Program-made: the position numbers and the translations under genes | Source of the DNA: Nostoc sp. LEGE 12450 | GTDB lineage: Bacteria; Cyanobacteriota; Cyanobacteriia; Cyanobacteriales; Nostocaceae | Direction of reading: 5' to 3' | DNA length: 64,000 nucleotides | Assembly: GCF_015206895.1 (NCBI RefSeq) | Contig: NZ_JADEXU010000013.1 | Coordinates: 21,319 to 85,318 of the forward strand | Shown: positions 17,489 to 27,800 of the stretch, piece after piece | Layout: every line of letters starts with the position of its first letter | Numbering within the stretch: position 1 is the first letter of the stretch | The notes under the pieces: generated by a model | What the model was told of the DNA's origin: nothing | The model's input: the letters and a program-made list of their open reading frames with translations, nothing else | Database searches by the model: none

Positions 17489-17881
17489 TTACGTCTTAAA
17501 TCTCTCGTCCACCGGAATTTGATAGCCGTTGGCGAGGCGATTGGTCATGTTGGCAGTAGCTGCGATCGCCATGAGTTCCCCGAACATGGTATCATTCATT
17601 CCCTTGGCCCGCGCTCCTGCTGTGTGCGAGGCAATACAATACTCACAGCCATTTGTCGCACTCACGGCGATATAAATTAGTTCTCGCATCAGTGGATCAA
17701 TTTCACCAGGGCTAGTCATCACTTCTTTCACCGCTTGCCAAGTTCGTTGCAAGGTAGGGGGATGATTAGCTATGGCTTTCCAAAAGTTATTGATATAGTC
17801 ATTCTGGCGGGTGACGCGGATGTCGTCATATACTGCCCGGATTTCATCGCTGGCTTCTTCGTATTCAATCAGCTTAGTCAT
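17489..17881 (-). CDS. Carboxymuconolactone decarboxylase/AhpD-like protein
   Basis: A 130-residue all-helical protein of the CMD/AhpD superfamily. The motif CEYCIASHTAGARAKG gives the CxxC...H pattern of the redox-active AhpD-type members, which pass electrons to peroxiredoxins or reduce alkylhydroperoxides. True CMD decarboxylases usually lack the Cys pair, so a peroxidase-type role is favoured. It lies 25 bp after the retropepsin-like gene and 45 bp before the alpha/beta hydrolase, all on the minus strand. Confidence 0.85.
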   Translation of the reverse strand: MTKLIEYEEASDEIRAVYDDIRVTRQNDYINNFWKAIANHPPTLQRTWQAVKEVMTSPGEIDPLMRELIYIAVSATNGCEYCIASHTAGARAKGMNDTMFGELMAIAATANMTNRLANGYQIPVDERFKT

Positions 17882-17906
17882 GTTTCTATGTTTTTACTTC
17901 CAACCA

Positions 17907-18470
17907 TTAGCGGTGATGAAATTCGACCTCTCTCTCCAGAATCTTAATATCATAGTTGCCGAAGAAATCGTGGCCCAGTAAGCCGATGCTGGCTTTGGGT
18001 GCGATCGCTACCTGAAGATTATTGGCTGTAACTCCACCTGCTGCAATAGATTTTACCTTACTGGTTGGAAATTCTACTTCGCTACCATCGGCAATTTGGG
18101 CTTGCATTGTACCTGTAGCCTGGAGTTTAAGTGTATTCGCCATACTTTGAGTAATAATAGTCCCGCTAGCACCAGTATCTACAATCATTTCAAAGGTTTT
18201 TTTATCATTGAAGGTAACGTCAATCACAGGAGTTCCACCAAAGCGGCGTTTAATTGAAACTCGAAAAACTTTGTCGTCTGAAGGTGCGGCTATGATATTG
18301 CCACAAAGCCTTTCTAATCCAACGGTTTTACCGGAGGACGTTACCATGTAACATGCTCCTGGATCGTCTGCTGTGGCCCGATGAGAGAATGCTAAAAACA
18401 TCTGCGTCGGCATTAGTGCAATTGCAGCTAGGTTAACGGTCGTAATCCAACGCCTCCAAGCATTCTTCAT
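17907..18470 (-). CDS. Retropepsin-like aspartic protease, exported
   Basis: A 187-residue protein with an N-terminal hydrophobic signal (NLAAIALMPTQMFLAFSHRA). The catalytic turn VDTGASGTIIT has Asp98, and the family's C-terminal hallmark is GLLGHDFFGNYDIKILE. One catalytic half is present, so like retroviral proteases it should act as a homodimer. It is periplasmic or membrane-associated by its leader. Related single-domain proteases occur in many cyanobacteria, with unknown targets. It is the first gene of a three-gene minus-strand cluster, and its promoter should lie in 18471-18790. Confidence 0.85.
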   Translation of the reverse strand: MKNAWRRWITTVNLAAIALMPTQMFLAFSHRATADDPGACYMVTSSGKTVGLERLCGNIIAAPSDDKVFRVSIKRRFGGTPVIDVTFNDKKTFEMIVDTGASGTIITQSMANTLKLQATGTMQAQIADGSEVEFPTSKVKSIAAGGVTANNLQVAIAPKASIGLLGHDFFGNYDIKILEREVEFHHR

Positions 18471-18794
18471 GTTATACTGCGCTCCAATTTTTTTGATTTT
18501 TATTAATAGCTAAACTCATCATTGTGGCTGTAAAACATGGTATTAAAAGCACAGCTTTTTGATATAAAAAATTAAATATATGTGTTTAATAGGTATTGCA
18601 ACGGTTTTTTAGTTTTAAATTAGCTGATTTTTTTATAATATGTATCTTAAAAATATGAAATTGCATCTTACTCAATACATATTACCTAGAATTACTGATT
18701 GATAAATTAAAGATTAGGTAAAGACATGATGAAACTACTTAGAGCAGTTTCAATCTGACATACTAAGAAGTTGGATTAGGAGAAATTTGTTAGC
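18471..18794. other. AT-rich intergenic region
   Basis: No gene or clear hairpin. It should hold the promoter of the retropepsin gene (minus strand) and the 3' end of the phosphorylase transcript. I see nothing else in it. Confidence 0.4.
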
Positions 18795-19568
18795 TTACTC
18801 AAAGTTTGCTGCTGCATTTACAGCAATTGCGATCGCATTTTTCACAGCAATATCCCTCTGTTCTAAGATGATATTTTCACTCACAGTACGCCCAGCAACT
18901 ACACCGCAAACAGCAGCAGCAGCAAAATTATACACACCTGCCATTTTGAATAGTGTGCCGGATTCCATCTCATAATTCAAGATATTTAAGCGCCGATATT
19001 CTTCTGTGATGCCATGCAGCGATCGCATTAAATTTGGATTTGCTGAATCAGTGCGTTCTTGTCCTTCGTAAAAAGTATCAACTGATGCCGTAATTCCGAT
19101 GTAATGTTTAACCTTTAATTCTCGCGCGGCTTTAACTAAAGCGACTGTCAGAAACGGATCGGCTGCGGCTGGATATTCCACAGGTGCAATGTCATTTGCT
19201 GCACCTTGGCGACATAATGCTGCACTGCTAATAACAACGCTACCGACTGATATATAAGGTTGAATTGCTCCGCAAGTTCCAATGCGAATAATTTGCCGAA
19301 TTCCTACTTGTATTAACTCGTTGACAACAATACTTAATGAAGGCGCACCCATACCACTAGTAGCTGATAAGATGCTGCGGCCATTTGGTAAGTATCCTAC
19401 ATAGCTATTTAGACCGCGATTTTCCGATAATAAGCGGGCATCTTGGAAATAAGTTTGGGCAATTAGATGCGATCGCTCTGGCTCACCAGATAATAGGGCA
19501 ATGCTGGGAGGCGATGAACCTAAATCATCTTGTCCAAAGCCAATGTGATAAAAGCGTTTATTTGCCAT
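18795..19568 (-). CDS. Nucleoside phosphorylase, uridine phosphorylase-like
   Basis: A 257-residue member of the PNP/UDP family, which cleaves nucleosides with phosphate to base and (deoxy)ribose-1-phosphate. Visible motifs are ALLSGEPERSHLIA (phosphate-binding GxPxR), TSGMGAPSLSIVVNELI, IRIGTCGAIQP and the ribose-binding NYEMESGTLF, where MES with Glu is the family's sugar hydroxyl ligand. The best fit is uridine-phosphorylase-like; the exact base is uncertain. The 5' end overlaps the truncated ISAs1 transposase by 11 bp, so the native upstream sequence has been replaced by insertion-sequence DNA. It may be transcribed from a promoter inside the relic. Confidence 0.88.
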   Translation of the reverse strand: MANKRFYHIGFGQDDLGSSPPSIALLSGEPERSHLIAQTYFQDARLLSENRGLNSYVGYLPNGRSILSATSGMGAPSLSIVVNELIQVGIRQIIRIGTCGAIQPYISVGSVVISSAALCRQGAANDIAPVEYPAAADPFLTVALVKAARELKVKHYIGITASVDTFYEGQERTDSANPNLMRSLHGITEEYRRLNILNYEMESGTLFKMAGVYNFAAAAVCGVVAGRTVSENIILEQRDIAVKNAIAIAVNAAANFE

Positions 19569-20187
19569 TCAATAATAATGCCAGAATAGCTGTAATCTCA
19601 TTTGATTTATCTTCTACTTTCATCTGTGCCAAGACCAAATTTTGTTCGCTTGCCCAGGCGCTAATCACGTGCAATGCTGCCACGCCTTGATTTCGGTCGT
19701 AAGAACCCCTAATGGTCTTTCCGTCTATAGGAATTCTCTCTCCTCCCATCTTTGTCACCAGGGTTTCTATCCATCTCAAGAAACAACGATTTAATTCTTC
19801 TGGGTTAATGAACTCAAATACCCGTCGAAAGGTATCGTCCGATAGCGAAGCGGTAGCCAGTCTTCGAGCGTCTGGAATTCCATGTGGTAATGCCAAGAAC
19901 TCTTCTAACCACTTTTGCTTACTAATGCCGTAATTCTCGATGTCTTCCCACCCTTGCGCTCCGGCTATTACTGCTAGAATTGCAATCACCAAGATATCCG
20001 TGAGTTGATGTTTCTTTGTTCGCTCTACTCTTGGGTCTTTGATGTCCCCAAAATTCTCCATCAAACTCTGTTGAATTGCTCCTATAGATGCTACTTCTTG
20101 CGGCTTTGGCTGATGACGATTACTTTTCTTGGCTGGAGCCGATTTAGTGTTAAATCCAACTCTTAGAGACGCTTTGCGAACAGACAT
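19558..20187 (-). pseudogene. ISAs1-family transposase, C-terminally truncated
   Basis: The N-terminal 209 residues of an ISAs1/H-repeat transposase: FGDIKDPRVERTKKHQL..ILVIAILAVIAGAQGWEDIENYG, then DGKTIRGSYDR (catalytic Asp region), HVISAWASEQNLVLAQMKVEDKSNEI. It breaks off in ITAILALLLNGK, so the remaining catalytic half is missing. An extra ten codons (DARRLATASL) interrupt the normal ..HGIPSDDTFRR.. segment and correspond to a dispersed repeat. The probable outer IS end is at 20325-20340 (cagggtaagctcatct read on the minus strand). No right end is visible. Confidence 0.88.
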
Positions 20188-20345
20188 AAAGCTTTATTCG
20201 TGGAATTTTAAGGGTGAGCTTATTGCCCTAATCTCACTTATCCTGCTCCGATGTCAAGTACATTTTTTATCTGCTCTCTGATGCTTATCTTGTTCTTTTT
20301 GTCAAGTTCATACTATACCAAATTAGATGAGCTTACCCTGCAAAT

Positions 20346-20373
20346 AAAACCCCATCCCGCAAGCGAGATGAGG
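20346..20373 (-). terminator. Rho-independent terminator of the NRPS/PKS operon
   Basis: On the minus strand, cctcatctcg-cttg-cgggatgggg forms a 10-bp stem (two G:T pairs) with a tetraloop, followed by tttt. It lies 150 bp after the stop of the terminal NRPS gene and just past the IS end. Confidence 0.75.
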
Positions 20374-20523
20374 TTGGAAAGGTATCACTAAAACAGAATT
20401 TAGAAATAACTTTGATCGTCTACTGAACTTGGAAAATCAGAAGCAAAACAGGCTTTATATGTGGCTTAGAGACTTAAGTTTTGCACATCACTGAATGACA
20501 TATTCCTATTAATCTAGAAATAT

Positions 20524-23500
20524 TCAGGTTTCTGCAATAATTTGATCTATGCAAGCCTTCATTTTTTCGGACACAGATCGTACATGGGGTTCTTTAAAAA
20601 TGGAATTATGAATCCCAGAAATATCATAAATATCCACCCCCCCTAATGCCAATTTACCCCAACCCATTTTGGAATCAGCCTCTCGTTGTCCAACTACAAG
20701 ACCATCTTCTGTTCGGAATACGGTTGCTCGACCTGAGTAAATTTGTAGAGCATATTTTCTGAGCGCTTGTATGGTAGCGTGTTCCACCATGTATTTCCGG
20801 TTGGAGTAAGGTAAGGGGCGACCGAGAATCAAGTGAAAGTGAAAAACAAAGCGCCAGAGTATCTCTTTGATTTGATACTTAAACCGTTCTGTATTTCCTT
20901 TTACCTGCTCAATAAGATAGTTAGATGTAATTGCTAAAAGACTCTTCCAATCACGAGAGGCTGGCTTTTGCAATGATAGGGATTCAGTATTTTTTGAACC
21001 ATAAGTATCAAATAGAACTAGCAAAGCTACTTCCTTACCTTGTATGGTCAATTGCCGAGCCATCTCGTAAGCAATTAAACCCCCGGAAGAGTATCCACCG
21101 ATTAAATAAGGCTCACATGGCTGAATAGTCTGGATTTGTTGAATGTAGTGCGCTGCCATGTCTTCAATTCGGGTATAAGGAAGCTGTTTTCCATCTAACC
21201 CTTGTGGTTGTAGTCCATAAAATGGTTGATCTGATCCTAAATGCACTGCCAATTCACGGAAACGTAGAACTTCTCCACCCAAACCATGTACACAGAAGAA
21301 AGGAGGTTTAGAACCGTTGGGCTGAATAGCTACTAAAGATGACCAAGGAATTGATGTTTCAGACTTGACATCAGCTGTTGGTACTGCCGCAACCCCAGAT
21401 TTTGAGCATATTTCTCGCTCAACAATATTAGCTAACTGCTCAATAGTTGGGGCTTGCAAAAGTATAGATAGAGCTAGATTTTTCCCCACTATCTTTTCAA
21501 TCTGAGAAAACAGACGTACTGCCAGCAGCGAGTGTCCACCCAAATCAAAAAAGTTATCTGTTATTCCAATCGGATGAATTCCTAAAACATTTTCCCAGAT
21601 TTCTGTTAATTGAAGTTGTAATGGATTTTTTGCCGTAGCAAATATTTTTTCTCTTTCAGTATTAGTTGGATTAAGAGCAAGTAAGGCTTTACGATCAACT
21701 TGACCATTAGCATTCAACGGCAGAGAATCAACTATGACAAAGGTAGGCAACAAATGCTCAGGTAGCTTTTGCTGGAGAAAATTCAGCAGTTGCTCATTTC
21801 CCAAAGCCTCTCCTTGTTTTGGGACAAGATAAGCAACTAAATGTTTATCTCCAGAAACATCTTCTCTGGCAATCACCACAGCATTCTGCACGCCTGGATA
21901 TTGATCCAAAATTGTCTCAATTTCTGTCAACTCAATCCGAAAACCGCTAATTTTAGCCTGATTATCTCGGCGGCCAATAAACTCAATATTGCCGTCACTT
22001 AAGTAGCGTCCAAAGTCGCCACTTCTGTGAAGGTATGACCCGGATTCGCTGCTAAAGGGATTGGGGATAAATTTCTCAGATGTTAACTCAGTACGATTAA
22101 AGTAGCCTTGTGCAACACCGATACCACTGATGTAGATTTCGCCAGTAACGCCAATTGGCAGGGGTTGCGATCGCCGATCGAGAATGTAGATTTGGGTATT
22201 GGCGATCGCTTTTCCTATAGGAATTTCTGAACGAGTGTTACTGGCTTCAGTGGCAGTTGCCGGATCGTAAACCGTGGCGGTTAAAGTCGTTTCTAGCGAT
22301 CCATAGCCATTAAGCCAACGTACTTGCTTGCCAACTTTTTCTACCCAAGTTAAATAAGCATTACGTGAGACTTTTTCACCACCAACCATGACTAAGCGCA
22401 AGCTGACTGGCAAGGTTTGTGGAGATAGAGACGGCTCTTTAACTAACTGATGCCAAAAATACGTAGGTAGATTAACAACGGTAATCTGTTGTTGAGTAAT
22501 GAATGGGAAAAACTGCGCTGTCGATTGTAACTCTTGAGACTGGATAATTGCAGTAGCACCAGCAATCCAAGTGGGGAATAATGATTCTATAAAAGAATTG
22601 CAAGTGATACTAGGTAAGAGTAGGAGGCGATCGCTCTGGGTCAACTCCCAAGTGTCACTGATTGCTAGACTGTGGGTGACAAGATTACGGTGGGTAATGG
22701 TTATACCATTAGGTTTTCCATTGCCGCCGGACACATACATCACACAGGCGAGAGTCTGATCTGTAGTATAATAGTCTTGATTTTCTGTTGTATGTAGTGC
22801 GATACCTTCCCAATCATTATCTAAACAGATAACTTGTAGCTGATGCTCAGAGAGTTTTTCAACCAATGAGCTTTGAGTTAACACTACGGATATTTGGGCA
22901 TCTTCTAAAATGAGAGCCAGACCATCTTGCCCAGATGTCGGAACTATGGATACGTAGGTTCCCCCAGCTTTCAAAATACCCAACAGCCCCACAATCATCT
23001 CTAGCGAAGGTTCTACATAAAGACCGACGAATACCCCCGATTTTACCCCTAGAGTTTGCAAATAGTGGGCTAATTGATTTGCACGCTGGTTGAGTTCCTG
23101 ATAAGTTAGTTGCTGATTTTCAAAACTTACTGCAATATTATCTGGAGTTCGTTTAGCTTGAGCCTCAAACCACTGATGGATACAAGTATTCTGCGGATAA
23201 TCAGCCTGTTTGCCATTCCAGTCAACCAATAATTGATGCTCAGGTGCTGTCAACAGAGGTAATTCAGATATCGGCTGATCGGGATTAGCAACAATACCTT
23301 CGAGTAAAGTTTTGAAGTGTCCCAACATTCGCTCTATGGTACTGGCATCAAACATCTCGGCATTGTAATCAAATACCATACCTAGACCATTATCCTGTTC
23401 CCGCAAGACTAATGTCAGATCGTATTTGGTTTTGCCATGATAGATGTAACCAAATAGAGAAGTAATAGTCAAATCAGGTAGTTGCAATGCCCCCATCCCA

Positions 23501-24810
23501 CGACCATTTGACCAAGGAGGATTGAGGGAGAACTTTACTTGAAATAAAGGCGAACTGTTCCGACTTTGTTGTTCTGGTCTAAGTTCTTCAATTAGTCTCT
23601 CAAATGGTAAGTCTTGATGGGTATAAGCCTCTAAGCAATCCTTACGCACGCGGTCTAACAATTGTCGAAAAGTTGGATTTCCTGCTAAGTTACCCCGCAT
23701 TACAAGAGTATTAGAGAAAAATCCAATCAAGCGTTCGGTTTCTACTTGTCCCCGACTTGCACTTGCAAAGCTAATCAGTAGGTCTTCTTGTCCAGAATAA
23801 CGGTAGAGCAATAGCTCAAACACTGTCAGGAGAGTCATGAAGAGGGTAACACCCCATTTTTGACTCAGGTCTGTCAAGGCATGGTTCAGCGTCTTTGATA
23901 GCAGCAGGGCAGCGCGATCGCCTCGATATGTCTGCACACCATGAGGACGCGGATGATCGTAAGGTAACTCAATAATTGGTAAATTGCCTTCTAGCTTTTG
24001 CTTCCAGTAGTTTACCTGTGACTCTAAAACCTCTCCTTGGAGCCACTGATATTGCCAATTGGTAAAATCGGCATACTGCACTGGTAAGGGAGTTAAGGGA
24101 GAAGCATTTCCCGCCGATAATGCTTTATAGATAGTAGTGAAGTCTTGATAAAATATATCAGAAGAAGCTCCATCACAAACTATGCAGTGCATATTCCAGA
24201 TTAACAGATGCTCGCGATCGCTCAACCGCAGAAGCAGCAGCCGCAAAATCGGCCCATTGGCTAGATCAAAAGGTTGATGAGCTTCTTTCGTTGCAAGTAG
24301 GAGAGCTTCTGCCTCCCGTTGTTCATCTGGTATTTGCCGCAAGTCAATTATTGGCAACGTCAAGGAAACATCGCTAGCAATTACTTGAGTAGGCTTGCCA
24401 TTTACGGCTGGAAAAGTTGTCCGCAGAACTTCATGGCGGCGGACGACTTCTCTCAAACTTTCCTCTAAGAAAGCAACATTGAGATTCCCCGTAAACCGCA
24501 CCACAACGGGCATATTATTTGAAGAACTATTAGGTTCAAATTGATGCAGGAACCATATCCGTTGCTGACCAAAAGAAAGCGGCAAGTTGCCATTCCGTTC
24601 ACAAGCGACAATTGGGGGAATCTGTGAACTGGCAGCTGTAGTAATTTGTCGGAGAAAGTTGATGATTTCGGCTTTTTGAGTTTTTAACTCGGTGAGCAAT
24701 TCTGGTGTGAGACTATCTTTTGCCGCCCGATAGCGTAAGCGATCGCCCTCTAACCAAAGTTTGACATCGCGCTGACGTAGTTCAGAGAGTAGTTCATCTA
24801 ATGTTTTCAT
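20524..24810 (-). CDS. Terminal NRPS: docking-C-A-T-TE, C and A apparently degenerate
   Basis: A 1428-residue NRPS. Residues 1-57 are a TubC-type docking domain. The condensation domain (~65-480) has MHCIVCDG in place of HHxxxDG, so the catalytic second His is Cys209. The adenylation domain (~505-1040) is also altered: the A3 loop is VSGGNGKPNG instead of TSGSTGxPKG (Lys to Asn701), the Asp235 equivalent is Asn738, A5 reads NGYGSLETT, and the A10 lysine is Gln1037 (NGQVDR). The carrier domain is intact (Ser1094, LGGHSLL), and the type I thioesterase is intact with Ser1241 in GYSSG and the terminal His of IHNSIFKEPHV. Inference: it binds and releases the chain, but normal amino-acid activation and condensation are doubtful. 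The ATG overlaps the previous stop (ATGA), giving coupled translation. Confidence 0.93.
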   Translation of the reverse strand: MKTLDELLSELRQRDVKLWLEGDRLRYRAAKDSLTPELLTELKTQKAEIINFLRQITTAASSQIPPIVACERNGNLPLSFGQQRIWFLHQFEPNSSSNNMPVVVRFTGNLNVAFLEESLREVVRRHEVLRTTFPAVNGKPTQVIASDVSLTLPIIDLRQIPDEQREAEALLLATKEAHQPFDLANGPILRLLLLRLSDREHLLIWNMHCIVCDGASSDIFYQDFTTIYKALSAGNASPLTPLPVQYADFTNWQYQWLQGEVLESQVNYWKQKLEGNLPIIELPYDHPRPHGVQTYRGDRAALLLSKTLNHALTDLSQKWGVTLFMTLLTVFELLLYRYSGQEDLLISFASASRGQVETERLIGFFSNTLVMRGNLAGNPTFRQLLDRVRKDCLEAYTHQDLPFERLIEELRPEQQSRNSSPLFQVKFSLNPPWSNGRGMGALQLPDLTITSLFGYIYHGKTKYDLTLVLREQDNGLGMVFDYNAEMFDASTIERMLGHFKTLLEGIVANPDQPISELPLLTAPEHQLLVDWNGKQADYPQNTCIHQWFEAQAKRTPDNIAVSFENQQLTYQELNQRANQLAHYLQTLGVKSGVFVGLYVEPSLEMIVGLLGILKAGGTYVSIVPTSGQDGLALILEDAQISVVLTQSSLVEKLSEHQLQVICLDNDWEGIALHTTENQDYYTTDQTLACVMYVSGGNGKPNGITITHRNLVTHSLAISDTWELTQSDRLLLLPSITCNSFIESLFPTWIAGATAIIQSQELQSTAQFFPFITQQQITVVNLPTYFWHQLVKEPSLSPQTLPVSLRLVMVGGEKVSRNAYLTWVEKVGKQVRWLNGYGSLETTLTATVYDPATATEASNTRSEIPIGKAIANTQIYILDRRSQPLPIGVTGEIYISGIGVAQGYFNRTELTSEKFIPNPFSSESGSYLHRSGDFGRYLSDGNIEFIGRRDNQAKISGFRIELTEIETILDQYPGVQNAVVIAREDVSGDKHLVAYLVPKQGEALGNEQLLNFLQQKLPEHLLPTFVIVDSLPLNANGQVDRKALLALNPTNTEREKIFATAKNPLQLQLTEIWENVLGIHPIGITDNFFDLGGHSLLAVRLFSQIEKIVGKNLALSILLQAPTIEQLANIVEREICSKSGVAAVPTADVKSETSIPWSSLVAIQPNGSKPPFFCVHGLGGEVLRFRELAVHLGSDQPFYGLQPQGLDGKQLPYTRIEDMAAHYIQQIQTIQPCEPYLIGGYSSGGLIAYEMARQLTIQGKEVALLVLFDTYGSKNTESLSLQKPASRDWKSLLAITSNYLIEQVKGNTERFKYQIKEILWRFVFHFHLILGRPLPYSNRKYMVEHATIQALRKYALQIYSGRATVFRTEDGLVVGQREADSKMGWGKLALGGVDIYDISGIHNSIFKEPHVRSVSEKMKACIDQIIAET

Positions 24811-27800
24811 AGCTCACCTTCCTCATAATCATCGGCGGTTTCACTATCAGCAGCCTGAACACTTTGGGTTGCCCAACGCAGAGTTTCCACTCGTTCAGCC
24901 AAATCTGCTACCGTTGGTAATTCAAATAAATTGGACATGAGGATTTCTACCTGCAAAGCTTGGCGCAGTCGAGAAACCACTTGAATTCCTAGTAGAGAAT
25001 ATCCACCCAATTCAAAAAAGTTGTCATAAATCCCAACCTGCCTGATATTCAAAACCTGTATCCAGATATCTGCAATCTGCTGCTCAATGGGAGTGCGAGG
25101 CGCTACATAATTTGCTTCCAGTTCTGGACGGAAAGAATCAGGCTTTGGTAGTGCCCGACGATCAACTTTGCCGTTAGCATTTAGCGGCAAGGCTTCCAGT
25201 GCCATAAAAATCTTGGGCACCATATATTCAGGAAGCTGCTGTTTTAAGAATCGACGTAATTCGGAGATTATTTGCGGGCTATCTTGACCAGTTTCTGCTA
25301 CAAAATAACCAACTAGCACTTTCTCACCAGGAGCATCTTCTCGAACAATTACTACCGCTTCTTTTACTGCCGTATATTGTAAAAGTGCAATTTCAATTTC
25401 ACCCAATTCTATGCGGAAACCGCTCACTTTCACCTGATTGTCAATCCGACCCAGGTATTCAATCTTTCCATCTGGCAAATAGCGAGCTAAGTCTCCAGTT
25501 TTATATAAGCGTGATTGAGTATCTGAGCTAAAGGGATTGGCAATAAATCTTTCAGCCGTCAGATCCGGGCGATTGAAATATTCTCGTGCTAAACCATCGC
25601 CACTAATATACAACTCACCTGTGATTCCAATTGGGACGGGTTGTAAATGGGAGTCTAATATATAAACTTGAGTATTAGCAATGGGGCGACCAATAGGAAT
25701 AGAAGCCCCTGGCTTTAGTGGTCCTGTAATCTCATAACAGCAGGTAAAAGTTGTACTTTCTGTCGGCCCGTAACCATTAATTAGTTTACAGTTTTCTACT
25801 GTGTTGATAAATTTCTGGACATGGGTAACGGATAAAACATCACCACCTGCTAATAGTTGACGTAAGGGTTTTAAAGCATCAATTTTTTCATCGACTATTA
25901 GATGGAATAAACCCGCTGTTAGCCATAAGGTTGTCACCTGATATTGCTGAATAAATTGTCCTAATTCGTCTAAAGATGGCGTATGGGGAGGGAATATTAT
26001 TAGTTTTCCACCATTAAGCAAACAACCCCAAATTTCAAAAGTTGAAGCATCAAAAGAGATAGGGCTAATTTGCAGAAATACTTCTTTGTTAGTGAGGCTT
26101 ACATAGTTAGTTTCATTGACTAATCTAACTACACCTTGATGGATAACACTAACACCTTTGGGCTGACCTGTAGAACCAGATGTGTACATTACATAAGCCA
26201 AGTTGTCAGCCTTGACATTACTAATTAAATTCTCTGGCGTTGCTTGGTTGATAGTATCCCAGTCGGTATCTAGACAAATTACACTTGCTGCGTGAGCAGG
26301 TAGTTTGTCAATTAGCTGTTTTTGGGTCAATAGTAATTTGATCTGGGTGTCTGAAAGCATGAAAGCCAAGCGTTCTTGCGGATAGCCCGGATCTAGGGGG
26401 ATGTAAGCTCCACCTGCTTTCAGAATCCCTAAAAGACCTACTACCATTTCTAAGGAGCGATCAACGCAGATTCCCACAAGAACATCTGCGCCTACTCCTA
26501 GTGTTTGCAGGTATTGCGCTAATTGGTTCGCACGAATATTTAACTCTCGATAAGTAAGTTGCTGTTCTTGAAATACCAACGCCACCGCATTGGGGGTGCG
26601 TTCTACCTGCTCCTCAAATAACTGATGAATACATTTATCTTGGGGATAGTCTGTTTGAGTCTGGTTCCATGTTGCTAATAACTGTTGCTCTACTGCTGGT
26701 AAAATTGGCAATTTAGCAATACTTTGATTGGGGTTAGCAACTATACCCAATAACAAAGTTTCAAACTCTGCCATCCGGTGGCGAATAGTGTCAGCGTCAA
26801 ATAAATTAGTGTTGTACTGACATTCCAGGGTCATCTGACCACGTAATTCTGTAGCATTGATGAACAGTTCAAAATTCTCGAAGGAACGGGGGTTAGAGAA
26901 AAATTCTACTTCCAGCCCAGTGAAGGGGAGTTTATCACTATCTAAACCCTGATCGATATTAAATGTAATGGGAACTAAGGGAATACGGCTAGAATCTCGT
27001 GCCAAAACTAATTTTTTGACTAGACTACCAAAGGTAAATTGTTGATGATCGTAAGCATCTAAGACAGCCGATCGCCGCGATCGCAAGTAGTCGCTGAAAG
27101 ATTTTTCGCCATCAATCTGGCTACGCAAAGGTAGTAAATTTACACAGTGACCTACGAGATTATATTGCCCTAGAGCAGCTTGTCCGGCGGCTGGAATACC
27201 TACAATCAAATCGTTTTGTCCTGTCAGACGGTGCAGCCAAACCTCAAATCCTCCCAGGAGAGTAGTCATAAAGCTACAACCGAGTTTTGTCCCTAGTTGT
27301 TTGAGGTTGGCAACTAATTCGGGATTTAAATGCCAATCTTCGCGGGCGGCGTTAAAGGTTCTGAGTGGTGGACGGGGGCGATCGCTAGGGAAATCTACAA
27401 CAGGTACAGAGTCAGCGAATTGTTCCAACCAATATTTTTCTGTGGCGATCGCTTCTGGACTATCCGCCTCTTCTTCCTGCAAAATCGCGTATTCACTTAA
27501 ATTGTCTGGTTCTTCTAATTCAGGAACAATACCCTGTTGCAAGCCAGAATAAAGTTTACCCAAATCTGGCATCAGCACTGCCCAAGACCAACCATCACAA
27601 ATAATATGATGTGCTGTCAAAGTAGCTAGATGCTCGTGCGCCTGCAATTTGACAATTTTTGCCCGAAATAGCGGCCCATGTTCCAAATCAAAAGGTTGCT
27701 CTACCTCTTGTTGCAAGATACTAGCTAATTTTTCCTGTTGTTCTTGTGATTCCAGGTTAGAAAGATCAATAATAGGGATTTCAATTTGCCGAGAAGCAAC

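Noticed and set aside
17907..18470. Retropepsin-like protease as target or immunity factor of a statine-like NRPS product
   Set aside because: Attractive because statine analogues inhibit aspartic proteases, but it is about 2 kb past the operon terminator with an IS relic and the phosphorylase gene between, and nothing in the sequence links them.
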